This document shows, one piece after another, positions 11,266 through 22,413 of a stretch of 64,000 bases of DNA. The stretch spans positions 271,499,930 to 271,563,929 of the forward strand of contig JARYHS010008074.1 of assembly GCA_031002005.1 (NCBI GenBank). The letters are read 5' to 3'. Numbering within the stretch: position 1 is the stretch's first letter; each line of letters starts with the position of its first letter. The DNA comes from Vandiemenella viatica. Its lineage: Eukaryota; Arthropoda; Insecta; Orthoptera; Morabidae. The notes beneath the pieces are model-generated. The model worked only from the letters and a program-made list of their open reading frames with translations, ran no database searches and had not been told where the DNA came from. The position numbers and the translations under genes are program-made.

Positions 11266-12547
11266 AAAGGTAAAGACAGGGAAGTAAACCACCACTTATC
11301 ATAGATGATGGTTGAATGGCGTGCACACACGAAATGGATACGACTCAAATGTCACTGAAAATTTAGGGTCCTTAGCCTTTCACCAGCAAGAAAACATTGG
11401 GAAAGGAAAGTTTTTGCAGCTTGGACCAGAATGAAAAATGGAACATTTTTTTGTACAGCATAAGAAACAAGGAATTTAGTTTTGCTGATAACTTGAACTT
11501 GCTTGTTTTTCAGGCAGCAGTAGACAGGCGGAGATTGTTGTAACGTCAAAATAAAGTGTCAGCCAGAATTACAAATTACACACTTTGTTACAAAACAAGA
11601 CACTTAGCTGCAGAACATTAACTATAGTGGAATTTTTTCATGATATTACAAAAGTGTGCCACTCATTTTAAATTCACTGCTGCCCACTCACATGTAAGGT
11701 AGATGAAGATGCTATCACTGGCATCAAAGATGAGTCTACAAATGGCTGCTGACTGTAATGCCAATTATTGCCCATGGTAACTTTTATGTAGCAATATGTG
11801 AAAGGTACAGGCCTATTCCATTTTTCTTTAATCTGTACTTTTTCTTGAAAGATATGGCCACACAAATTCGTGTACCAAATTTCAGAGCAAAGACACAATT
11901 ACCTCTTGGGACACCCTTATTTCACCATTACTAGTTTGTTTGATTTTATTTTTTTCATATGATTTTCACTCCATTTTCTGGATCATCTTCACCAACTGTT
12001 TGTATGCCATTGTTATAGTTCCTGTTAGCCACATTTCAATGTCAATATTAAGTATGTACATATTATTTATTTCTACTGTCTTTGTTAGTAGTTTACATTT
12101 GTTACACTCTAGTGTGTGTTGCAGTTTTATTTGGAAAATGTTTAAATTCCTTCTACATTACATTTAAACAATGTTACACTCTACTGGTCTTAATATTTAC
12201 ATGTTGAAACTGCAAGTAGCACATTGGACATTTCATTATATTGGCTTTTGGTTACTGGACTAGAACAAAAACTTAAATTGTCATTACCATAAGTGGCTTT
12301 GTTGTAAGAGGTCGGTTACCATGCGAAATGCATTAAATTATTAAAATCCTAGACAGTAGAAAAATTAGTCTCTGGTACATGTCTACTACTGAAACATTTT
12401 GGATGCTGTTCTCTCTTCCCTAGACAACATATGAATTATAAACAAATTTTACTCTCAAAGAATGGAGCCTTAGAAACACCTTAGATAAATTATTAACAGG
12501 TAAGGCTCCAGTGCAATCACTGGGACTCAACAAGGAATTGGCGTTCA
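11266..12547. other. Intronic DNA, nothing recognised except one module copy
   Basis: One diverged copy of the dispersed module (GCAGCTTGGACCAGAATG) lies near 11426. No coding or RNA features are seen. The stretch lies in NMD3 intron 2. Confidence 0.5.
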
Positions 12548-13960
12548 GATCTGAAAACTGTTGCACATGTTCGTTTGGTGATACTATTTTATACACGTTG
12601 CTCTCAGAGCTGTAAAATGTATAGATACCTCAAAAACTTCACTCAAAAAGTGCCGCAATGCTATACTGCGAGTGACTGTGAGTAGTGTTATAGCGAAGTG
12701 TAATGATCATGCACATGTTCTTTGAATGATAATATTTGGGAATATGTTGCTATCAAAAGAATAAATATGGAAAAAATTACACACTGAAAAAAAAACAACA
12801 ACTTTGAACCATAAGCGAGCATTAGTTGTCTCATTTACGTACACATATAATTACAAGGAAAGGGAAAATGACTCATCACTCACCAAAGTTGAAGGCAGCG
12901 ACGAGAGAAGAACATATATAACTAACACACAAACTCAAGCAACCCTCGGTGTGTGCACACCTCCCGAGCCTCATGACTCATTTTCTTCATCACGAATAAG
13001 GTTTAATAACCGAAATGTTGAGTTTATTTGTGTGTTCGTTATATATTTTCTTCTCTCATCGCTGCCTTCAACTTTGGTGAGTGACGAGTCATTTTCTCTT
13101 TCCTTGTAATTATATTGCCTAAAGCAGTTTCCTTTTTCCTTAGTTTAATTATTACGTACACATATGTGACATCCAACGATAATAGGCATTACATTGTCAA
13201 CAAACATATCTAGCATGTTTTGTAGGAGATGTTAATATTCTATGTCATCTATCAAAGAAGGTTGCGGCAAAGCTTATGTTTAGGTTGAAAGTGTGGCAAT
13301 ATCCTTGTTTTAGCATTAGGTCGAAGGAATTTAGTTTTTATAATTGACATGCAGCCCATACCAACATGGTGTTTGGTTCTTGTTGTTAAAGAATAATTCA
13401 CTAGAAATTCGGATTTATTAAACATTTTAAGTTATGATTTTCAAGCAGAATCATTAGGGGTGCCTGCGGATAAGTTGGAATGTAGCCTGGACCAAAATGG
13501 ACATAAAGGCTTCCTTTTGAAGCCCAATAGACTTGAAATTTGTTTTTATAATAAAGTTAAATTGGTTTGGTTTTCGTCGATGTTGGTCATTGGTGCATTT
13601 TGTTGCACATAATATTCGCATCGCTGGAAGTCGCATATGACAACAAATGGCATCCTCTTATCGCTTAGTGTGTAATGTTACAGCAGTTTTTTTTTATAAT
13701 TATTATTATTTTGCATGAAGTTGGTGCATTATACACTATTTTGATGGGTGTAATAGAAACATATTATTAAATAATATACTTGAAGGAACAATAGCGTTAT
13801 CATTACAAATCACTATACGCCTTCTCCCAGTCACTCGCCACCTTACGTTACGGCACTTTTCGAGTGGAATTTGAGAGGATGGATATACTTTACAGCTCTA
13901 AGAGGAACATATATTAAATATCATACAACGAACACGTGCAACAGTTTTCAGAGCAAAATG
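12548..13960. repeat. 1.4-kb element bounded by ~140-bp inverted arms
   Basis: The left arm (about 12548-12688) contains TGAAAACTGTTGCACATG, CAGAGCTGTAAA and AAAAAGTGCCG. The right arm (about 13825-13960) is its diverged inverse. Between them are a shorter fold-back (12846-13117) and one module copy near 13480. There is no ORF of note. It is probably a non-autonomous DNA transposon, but no clean target duplication was found. Confidence 0.55.
12846..13117. repeat. Fold-back element, ~90-bp arms
   Basis: ATAATTACAAGGAAAG...CACCAAAGTTGAAGGCAGCG on the left is mirrored by CGCTGCCTTCAACTTTGGTG...CTTTCCTTGTAATTAT on the right, around a loop of about 80 bp. Parts resemble the flanking repeats of the Penelope-like element at 4.2-6.3 kb, so it may be a solo flank of a relative. 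That link is tentative. Confidence 0.6.
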
Positions 13961-14067
13961 ACAATTCCTTGACGAGTCCAAGTGATTGTGCTATCACCAC
14001 AGGCAAGAATACAAATTTCTTGCATAACTGTCATGGGCATGGAAATATTTCAAACGATTTAATCAGG

Positions 14068-14275
14068 ATTACTGGAGATTCTGCAAAGAACTGGCGACAT
14101 GATACTGCAGTAGTAAAATGCAATCAAAGTAGTTTCAGTGGTGTTATACTGGCACAGGGTGTTTTGCAGCATAACTGTTGTTTGAAAATACATCTTCTGA
14201 TTAACTACCACAGTGTTATGATGTTACTTCGCTCGGAACAATGTTGAAGCAGAATCACAATCTCCGATAGACCTG
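14068..14275. repeat. Second, decayed copy of the TACTGGAGATT MITE
   Basis: It shares the left end (GGATTACTGGAGATT), internal CATGATACTGCAGTAGT-like sequence and an inverse right end (AATCACAATCTCCGATAG) with the copy at 3047-3315. Confidence 0.5.
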
Positions 14276-14579
14276 GCGAAATGTGTTACCAATGGAGGTA
14301 ATGAACAATATGCTTCAGATCATGAAGGATTTTAAGGGAAAGATATGGGCAGTTGTGCAAAGTACAGCCAGTAGAAAAAAAAAAAGTTGTTCTAATATTC
14401 CTTAGGCATTGCTATTCAAGAAAAAGTGTATGTGAAGCCTATAAAACATGTAAGACAGAAGTAATGCAGTGCAAATCATCAGGTTACATGTGGTATTAGG
14501 CAATATGCAGCAACCATCATCATGAATGAGCTAATTCCGTATGTGGTACACATGTTGATTTTCAAGGGGCTGTCTTAGC

Positions 14580-16324
14580 TGGTAATATCTAGATTGGGAT
14601 ACCGCTGCAACCGCTTAGTGATGTAAACACTTCTGGATGGAGAGAGTATGACATCACTACGTTGCCGATTATGACATATACGTTCCACGCGCAGCTTTAG
14701 ATGACATTAACGGGGCCTTCCACGGAAAGTAATCGATCATTAATACGTCTCATATCATCAAATCATTAATTTTGTAGTACAAGAATAAATTCATTAGTGA
14801 TGAGGTTTTGATGCAGCCTGAACCATGCTGAAACAACACCTTATTGTGGATACCTAATTTCTATGTCATATCTATTGTCGTTACTGTCATTTACGCCTTA
14901 ATGCAGCCTGGACCATAGTGAAATGTAATCGTCACACACAATATTGCTGATACCCAATTTCCAAATCTTGTCTATCTCTGTTAGCATGGTCCACGCTGCG
15001 TTACAACCTAAACGCAAATGGTTATTGATGAAATCTTTTTTTATAAATATCTTATTTCTTATGAATGATTTTAAGGGTAATATCTAGATCGCGATACCGC
15101 TGCAACCACTTACCGCCTCGCGATGTAAACACTTCCAGATGGCGAGAGTATGACGTCACTACGATGCTGAATGTGACGTATACGTTCCGCTCGCAGCTTT
15201 AAATGACACTAATGGGGCCTTCCACGGAAAGTAGTCCATCACTGATACGTCTTATATCGAGAAATCGTTAATTTTGCACCAGTAGTACAGGAATAAATTC
15301 ATTTGCGATGAGGTTTTGATGCAGCCTGGACCACACTGAAACGTAACTATCAAACACCTTATTGCGGATACCTAATGTCGTATCTATCGTTGTTTATATC
15401 TTAATGCAGCCTGGACCATAGTGAAACGTAACCGTCGCACATAATATTGCTGAAACCCAATTTCCAAATCGTATCTATCATTGTTAGTATGGTCCAGGCT
15501 GCGTTTCAACCTAAACGCAAACTGTTATTGACGAAATCTGGTTTTCATAAATATTTTATTTCGTATGAATGATTTTAATAGCATAGGGATTTCAGCCATG
15601 CGACGAAATATAGAAGAACGGAATCAAATACAAATCAAAGGAATTTGTGACTAATAACATTAACGCTAATGAACGATATCAATTATCAGTTTGGAAAGTT
15701 GTACATATTATAATAATATTAATAATTGTGCAAGTAATAATTTTCTTTAACTTTTTTAATCCGTAATTTTTATTATTATTAGTGGTATTGGTTACGTTCT
15801 ATGGCCTAACGTGAATTTCTCAAATCGATCGAAGGCTGAATACGTCTCACACGGAAACACAGTGACGTCATACTCTCTCCACCGGGAAGTGTTTACATCG
15901 CGAGGCGGTAAGTGGTTGCAGCGGTATCGCGATCTAGATATTACCCGATTTTAATAGTAATTTCGGCCGCGTGAGGAAAAATGGAAAGAACGCAATGAAA
16001 TGCAAATAAATGGAATTGTGGCTAATAATGTTAACAGAACCAAGTTTTGGAATGTTACTAATGAATGATATAAATTATCAATGTTGCTGACATTACAAAA
16101 TATTATTAATTGCAGAAGTAGTAATTTCCTTTAACTTTTTCAATCCGTAATTTTTTTAATTGTTATTACTATTGGTTACGTTCTATGGCCTAACATGTAT
16201 TCACAACCAAAGGCTGAACACATCACACACAGAAACAAAGTAATGCCATACTCTCTCCATCCGGAAATGTTTACATTGTGAGGCCGTAATTGGTTGCAGT
16301 GGTATCACAATCTAGATATTACCC
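14580..16324. mobile_element. MITE (GGGTAATATCTAG family), outer copy
   Basis: The left end GGTAATATCTAGATT and right end AATCTAGATATTACC are inverse. The terminal inverted repeats extend about 80 bp and include GATGTAAACACTTC and GAGAGTATGAC. The element is split at 15067 by a complete second copy of the same family. Its interior carries several copies of the dispersed module. No outer target duplication is recognisable. Confidence 0.75.
15075..15946. mobile_element. MITE (same family) inserted into the outer copy
   Basis: It starts GGGTAATATCTAGATCGCG and ends CGCGATCTAGATATTACCC. It is flanked by a perfect 8-bp target duplication GATTTTAA (15067-15074 and 15947-15954). It is 872 bp with no coding capacity. 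An 8-bp duplication is typical of hAT and P superfamilies. The left half duplicates 14580-15066 and the right half duplicates 15955-16324. Confidence 0.9.
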
Positions 16325-16469
16325 GAATTGACATAGTGTGTGGTTAGGTTGAAATACAGCCTGGAACCCAATGATGATTAATATTCCATGGTGTATTGTG
16401 AATTTTGAGTTGTGGCTGTCATGCTGAATTCTGAGTAATGACGCCAGAAACCTCTATTGCCACCAAGTT

Positions 16470-16580
16470 GGTAAGTGCTTAATCGGGGACTCCATGTTAA
16501 CTATGGCACCGCATATTGATGATGGATTCCTATCTAACTCGACGAGACAAATCGAAAGAAAAAAAGTTTTGATATATCTG
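16470..16580 (+). repeat. Short relic of a P-like element end
   Basis: GATGATGGATTCCTATCTAA and GACGAGACAAATCGAAA resemble the subterminal region of P1 near 17517-17560. There are no boundaries. It lies in NMD3 intron 2. Confidence 0.4.
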
Positions 16581-16809
16581 CATGGATTACACCTTTGCTC
16601 TCTATTTTACGGCTTTTGGGTAATTTTTTTCCTTGGAGAGTTAACACCAAGGAAGCAATTAACCCCAATTAACTGGCGGTACTTTGCACAGTAACCATTA
16701 TATAAGTATAATAGGTGTGTATATAAATTGCCACTTGAACATGAGCTCAATCGCAATTAATAACAGTAATTAATAATACCTAAATTTGCGTCTGCAACGC
16801 CTAACTTAC

Positions 16810-16944
16810 CTTTCACAGCCCTTGCAGAAGTATAGTGTCGCTTGTTTTGGAATACCTTCAGTGATATCAATTTGAGTTCGTAAACAAGCCACACACATGT
16901 TTGCTGGATTAGGATCAATAACTGCACCACACTGGCAGCATAAA
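16810..16944 (-). CDS. NMD3: NMD3 coding exon 2 (zinc-ribbon)
   Basis: Completing the Ile codon begun in exon 1, it reads LCCQCGAVIDPNPANMCVAC, then LRTQIDITEGIPKQ and YFCKGCE, ending in the first two bases of an Arg codon. This is the N-terminal Cys-rich part of NMD3, with the CxxC pairs CCQC, CVAC and CKGC that coordinate zinc. The acceptor is TTCTAG and the donor GTAAGT. Intron 1 is 145 bp. Intron 2 is 13.3 kb and holds nearly all the intronic transposons. Confidence 0.96.
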
Positions 16945-17089
16945 CTAGAAAATTAAGTCAAACAATTATGAATAAAGTAAAAACACCTGCCTAGTGATTG
17001 GAAGCTGCTCAAGATGGTAATGATGAATTATAAAGACAGCCAGGACCCTTGAAGGTTAGGTCACTGATTCAAATAACGCGAATACTTAC

Positions 17090-17136
17090 ATTTTTGTTGT
17101 TGGAGCTAAGGCCTCGTTGTGAGTAATATACTCCAT
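17090..17136 (-). CDS. NMD3: NMD3 coding exon 1 with start codon
   Basis: It encodes MEYITHNEALAPTTK plus two bases of Ile. The MEY start matches the N terminus of animal NMD3 proteins, and the donor GTAAGT follows. Joining to exon 2 restores K-I-L-C-C-Q-C-G in frame. This start is chosen because it gives the family's N terminus and because the upstream DNA is not coding. Confidence 0.9.
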
Positions 17137-17343
17137 TACACATATATCTTTTTTCGAATTAAGATTTTAATCTCTTTCTGTTAAATATGCCGCACAACAC
17201 TCCGGCAAAAAATACTCTCGTGCACTGACAGAAACTATATGCACTATGCAGTATGCACTATGAAGTATGCACTGATTTAAATGCACCAGAGACAATACAC
17301 ATCAGTGACAATTTGCACATGTTTGCACACTGCATCCAGAGAC
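17137..17343 (-). promoter_or_regulatory. Presumed NMD3 5' UTR and promoter remnant
   Basis: This is all that separates the NMD3 start codon from the transposon array. It contains a 14-bp direct repeat, TATGCACTATGCAG at 17238-17251 and TATGCACTATGAAG at 17252-17265, plus a partial third unit. No TATA box is obvious. Any promoter elements further upstream are now displaced by about 37.8 kb. Confidence 0.5.
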
Positions 17344-17351
17344 ATCTCAAC

Positions 17352-18782
17352 CATGGAGGAAAGAAATATATGGTGACGACGCAAGAGACCTTCACCACGC
17401 ATTGAAGTGACGCAGGGCGGATGAGGAGTGGGGGTGCTAGCCCATACCCACACAGCCACGTGCTATATGTACAAAAACCTCAAGGGGACTCTAGGATAAA
17501 CGTAACGCCACAATCTGGTGATGGATTATTATGTAACTCGATGAGACAAATAAAAAATGAAGATTTATATATATATATAAATCCTGCTTTTCGAGATATT
17601 CTGTCTCGAATGTGAAATGTTTTTGGTTTAAATTCAGAAGAAAAATATGGTCAAAGTCAAATTTAATGATCGATTCTTATGTAACCTGACGAGACAAATC
17701 GAAAATAAAGACTAAAATTTTTCGATATCGTGCTAAGTTTTCCGGATATACTGTCTCCAAATTGAGAGGATCGGGTTGGGATGCGGCCTGGAACAAAAAT
17801 TAACTGTGCCAAAGCCACAATAAATTACATGGTGGCCATGCAGAATGGATATTTCAGTTTTTTTACTATCACTTGTGGTTAGGTTAAAATGCGGCCTAAA
17901 CCAGAATAAAAATAGTTATCTTGTTTCCATACATCGTAAGATTAATTGGGATTACCTGGAAGTAGTTTATATGGCGATACATGTTTTGTCACTAACTTGG
18001 TTTTCATGAAATTACTAACAGTAATAGATAAATTCTTTGTCCCTTATGGAACAACAAAACCATTCTGGTACAGACTGCATTTAGACCTAACCACAATCTC
18101 CATTAAATTGCCACTATAGAATCAAACTATGTAGAAACACCCACACACGCGTATTTGAATCGCAAACTGTATTTACGGTAACAACATCGTTTGCTTCATC
18201 AAGATTCTTAGATTGCATAGCATAATTTAACACATTTAATTTCATCATATACTGTCAATATAAACTGCAACGTGACGAAAGAAAGCGCAATACTAAATTC
18301 ACTTAATCGCAATGTAAATCACACCCCTTTAAAGCTCATTTTCAACACTCGTTAAAAAGTAATGCTAGTCTATTATGTGCAAAATAGCAAGGTATGCTGA
18401 TTTTCAACACTACACCAACAAAAATTTGAAAACAGTCATCCCATTGAAAGCTATAACTAAATATTTATAGACAGGCACCAAAGTTTGCAATTACTTCTGC
18501 CCACTTCAACGACATTAATTAGAATTCAGCTTACTTATGAAATGATATTCCAGGTTCTTTCCTCTCTTGCCTATTTGTGCAACCGTATGCAACACAAGAT
18601 GGCATTATAAAACACTTATACACATTACAAAATGAAATAATCACAGCATCAAACACAATGTGAACTTTTCATTTGTTTGGGTTCGCAATATCGCCGCTGC
18701 TGCCACCGTGCATGCGCGAGAGTTTAGAGTCGGCGTCACAGATTTAACGTCACTTCTCCTCCATATATTTCCTTCCTCCATG
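17352..18782 (-). mobile_element. P-like element P1 (1.43 kb)
   Basis: Its ends are CATGGAGGAAAGAAATATAT and, inverse, ATATATTTCCTTCCTCCATG. It is flanked by a perfect 8-bp duplication ATCTCAAC (17344-17351 and 18783-18790). It contains a THAP-domain first exon on the minus strand and several dispersed module copies near 17776, 17878 and 18064. There is no transposase catalytic region. The 8-bp duplication, CA...TG ends and THAP exon together point to the P superfamily. It is nearly collinear with P2 in inverse orientation. Confidence 0.8.
18534..18605 (-). CDS. THAP-domain first exon in P1
   Basis: The 24 codons start MPSCVAYGCTNRQERK and end ISFHK. The pair Cys4/Cys9 (CxxxxC) and the FHK motif are the N-terminal half of a C2CH THAP zinc finger, as in P-element transposases. 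TAA follows at once unless the overlapping GTAAGC is used as a splice donor, which is likely in an intact relative. The remaining C and H ligands are not in this element. Confidence 0.65.
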
Positions 18783-18998
18783 ATCTCAACCATGTAAGAA
18801 GAATGGAGGAAGGAATATATGGAGACAAAATAGCGCCAAATCGGTGAAACCTCTTTTTTTTTAAAAAAAAAAAAACTCGTCTCCTATTCCGCATGCGCTG
18901 CGGCCACTGGCGGGCATAGGAACCCCAAAACATTGGGCTGTTTGCACTGTGTATGCTGCTGTGAACATTTCATTTTCTAACATTTCAAAGCTTTTTAT

Positions 18999-19075
18999 AA
19001 TTCCAAGTTATGTTGCATACGGTTGTACAAACAGACAAGATAGGAAACAACGTGGAATAACGTTTCGTTACTAAA
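18999..19075 (+). pseudogene. Decayed THAP exon in P3
   Basis: It aligns with the exon in P1 and P2 (VAYGCTNRQDRK, GITF), but the start ATG is ATT, the first zinc Cys is Tyr and the terminal FHK is lost. It cannot encode a functional finger. Confidence 0.7.
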
Positions 19076-20196
19076 TCACATTGTAATTATGGTTCTTGCA
19101 ATGACTGATAGATAACTGCAAAATTAGGGCCTATCGCTATAAATTTATTCATTGCTCTCAATACGATGATATCGTTCTCAAATGTTTGTTGGTGTAGTAT
19201 AGACAATGAGCATATGTTACTACTTTGCACCTAGAAGGCTAGCCTTGTTGTAAACAAGTGTTGAAAGTTTAAATTAAGTGGGTAAGGTTACATCGCAATA
19301 CAGTGAATGCGAATGCTTTAGCCCAGTGCCAGTTTACACTGAAAGTGTACGATGAAATTAATTGCGATAATTTTTGTTGTTTGAACTACTAACTTGATGA
19401 AGCAAACGTTGTTGTTACCTGAAATGTATTTCGCGATGCATTTAATGTGTTTATATCAGCCCATATAGTTTGATTTTGTAACGGCAATTTTAATGGAAAT
19501 ATGGGTAGTTTGAAATGCGGCGTGGACTAGAAGACTACAAACAACTTACTTATTATTAGTTTTTAGTAATTTCATAAGCACCATGTTAGAGACACAACGT
19601 GTATCGCGATGTAAACTACGGCCACCTAAGCTTCTGATTTTTTATGTATGGTAAGAAGATAAATGCAGTGATGTTGCTAGCAAAATTATATAGACCACTA
19701 ACAGTACAATATCTTCTGAGTAAGCCAAGAAGCTAAGAGGTCTTTTGATGGGTTCAATTTTTTTAAAAAAAATTCTAAACATTGACTTAACCTAGAGAGA
19801 GACTATACTAGCCTTTTCCAACCAAATGTCAACCTCTACTTCACGTGGTGCACCCTATTTGCACGGACGAGGCTCTGGTGACTGAAACATTCCCGGTATA
19901 GGGTGTCACCCACTGTTTGCCACCGGCCTCCGAAAGGAGGGCGGAAGAGCGGGGAGCAGTTAGGGCACCCTCTTGCCCTTGGGGTTGGAAACTGCCCCTT
20001 AAGGCGGATGAATCAGAAATGATCAACGGCATGGGGATGCAGAAGGCAACGGGAAACCACTGCATTAAAAACCTTTTGGGTATCCCGTGGACATGTAATC
20101 CTCTCAAATTACATATATCATGATGGCTTCTTCCTGGGTAAAATAGTCCCCCAATCGGATCTCCGGGTGGGGACTGCTCAGGGAGGAGTCATCAGA

Positions 20197-21801
20197 ATGG
20201 ATAGATATATTCTACGAGTCGGAGCGTGGAATGTTAGAAGTCTGAATAGGGCAGGTAGGTTAGAAAACTTAAAAAGGGAGATGGAACAACTTAATTTAGA
20301 TGTTGTTGGGATTAGTGAGATTAAATGGAAGGATGTACAGGATTTCTGGTCTGGGGAACACAGGATAATTAGCACACAAGCTGTCAATGGAGTCACTGGT
20401 GTAGGATTTGTAATGAACATGAAAGTAGGAAAACGGGTGAGTTATTATGAACAGTTTAGTGATAGGATTATTTTGATGAGGTTAGAAACTAAGCCCGTCC
20501 CAACCACATTAGTACAAGTGTATATGCCAACGTCACAGGAAGTTGACGAAGAAATAGAAAAAATATACGCTGAAATTGAAGAATTAATCCAATACGTGAA
20601 GGGGGAGGAAAATTTAATAATCATGGTGATTGGAATGCGATGGTGTGAGAAGGAAAAGACGGGAATATTGTAGGAAGTTTTGGTCTAGGAGAAAGAAATG
20701 AGCATTGAAGCAGGTTGCTAGAATTTTGTGAAAGATATAAGCTAGTATTAGGAAACTCACTGTTTAAGAACCATGCAAGAAGAATATACACATGAAAACG
20801 TCCTGAGGATACAGGGAGATATCAGCTAGCTTATATCATGATTCATGGTCAAACAGAGATTCAGGAATGAAGTTCTAGACTGTAAAGCGTACCCAGGAGC
20901 AGATATAGACTCTGAACATAATTTGGTAGTAATGAATTGCAGGCTTAAATTTAAGCGAATAAGGAAGCAGTATAAGCAGAACAGACTTGAAGTTAATAAA
21001 CTGAAACATTCTAGCACGAGAGAAAAATTTGCATAAATGGTAGACGTGGATCTAAGAAGTAACTCTGAAAGGAGCTCAACCGAGGACGAATGGAATGCAT
21101 TAAAGACCGAAATAATGAAAGCGGGTAAAGAATCATTAGGCTTTAGGGAACAAGCTGCCCGAAAACCTTGGATAACAAAAGAAATTTTGGAGCTGATGGA
21201 TCAGAGGAGAAGGTGCAAACATTCTCAGGATGAAGCAGGAAGAGAGCAGTACAGGCAATTTAGAAATCAAATAAATAGGAAATGTAAAATAGCAAAAGAA
21301 AAATGGCTACAAGCAAAGTGTGTTGAAGTAGAAAAGGAAATGGTCATAGGTAAAGTAGATGTTGCCTATAGGAAGAACAAACAGAATTTTGGAGAAATGA
21401 AGAAAAGAGGTATGAACTTTAAAGCCGCGCATGGGAAACCTCTTTTAAACTCAGATGATAGAGCTAACCGATGGAAAAAATAAATTGAGGAACTGTATGA
21501 TGGGGACGACTTGAACAACAGGGTAATAGAAAAGGAAGGCGATGTCAACATTGATGACTTAAGAGACCCTGTTTTGAGGACAGAATTTAATAAAGCTCTG
21601 AATGACTTGAAAGCAAACAAGGCAGTTGGAATTGGTGAGATCCCTACAGAACGTCTTAAAACACTAGGAGGAGAAGGAATCGAAAGATTATTCAAGCTGA
21701 TATCAAAAAGTTATGAAACGGGAGAAATTCCAACTGATTTTAATAAAAATATCATCTTCACACTTCCAAAGAAAGCACAAGCCGACAAATGTGAGAATTA
21801 A
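20197..21801 (+). pseudogene. RTE-A endonuclease and start of reverse transcriptase
   Basis: The endonuclease begins VGAWNVRSLNRAGRLENLKR, with ISEIKW as the active-site Glu motif. It breaks near 20640: the GDWN motif is shifted out of frame (GDW region reads VIGM). Further pieces cover the linker (KPWITKEILELMDQRRR, 21040-21480) and the entry to RT (NKAVGIGEIPTERLK, 21511-21801). Several frameshifts and stops make it dead. RT continues at 43182. Confidence 0.85.
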
Positions 21802-21806
21802 CGCAC

Positions 21807-22261
21807 TGTAACGTAGCAACTCTTTAAAAACAAGTAAAATTATATATTTATACTGATAAAGGCCATAATATTGGTAAATTAAAAGTAAAAGGAGAGGAAA
21901 GTAATGGATTTATAAAAAAAAATTGCAAGTTTAATAAATATTGTTTGCTCAGAGATGCTTGAAAAGATATAGGATCTCTGAAAAAAAGAAAGAAGTTAAG
22001 AGAATTGGTAGAGGTGGCGAGAAAAACAGGATAATTGAGCAGAGAAGCTTGAAAATAATAGTTGCGGAGAAAAAATAGATAGATCTTGAGTAGAAAAGAA
22101 CCTGCAAATCTTGTCTCAAACACGGTCGTTCTTGGTATTAGAGGACTTTTAAGCAAACAAACGATAGAAATAAACTGCAAAAGATTTTCAATGAAATACA
22201 GTCTACAAATTATAATTATTGAATTACATAGATCGCTTCCATACATTACTCATATGCGACA
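21807..22261 (+). repeat. 5' LTR of LTR-1
   Basis: The 455-bp LTR has TG/CA ends, matching 39501-39636 plus 42877-43181 closely by eye. Confidence 0.85.
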
Positions 22262-22280
22262 TGGCGATTCAGTGAGGACC
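22262..22280 (+). promoter_or_regulatory. Putative primer-binding site of LTR-1
   Basis: TGGCGATTCAGTGAGGACC starts directly after the LTR. A TGG start is required to pair with a tRNA 3' CCA. The specific tRNA was not determined. Confidence 0.55.
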
Positions 22281-22413
22281 GTAACCGCACCGCGATTACT
22301 TTCTACGTCAATATTGAATATCATCATGTTGGTTAACCTGAAAATCGACATATTCTCCTGTGCGCCATCTAGAGCGAATCTACTAAACCAGACTACAGTC
22401 AGCTGAGCAGCTC

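Noticed and set aside
2282..17136. NMD3 as a processed or decayed pseudogene
   Set aside because: The four exons are separated by introns with consensus splice sites, phases match, and there is no stop or frameshift.
19795..21806. Host gene resembling a so-called craniofacial development protein 2
   Set aside because: That label is commonly given to RTE-type endonuclease ORFs. The DNA here is a LINE with target duplication and tail.
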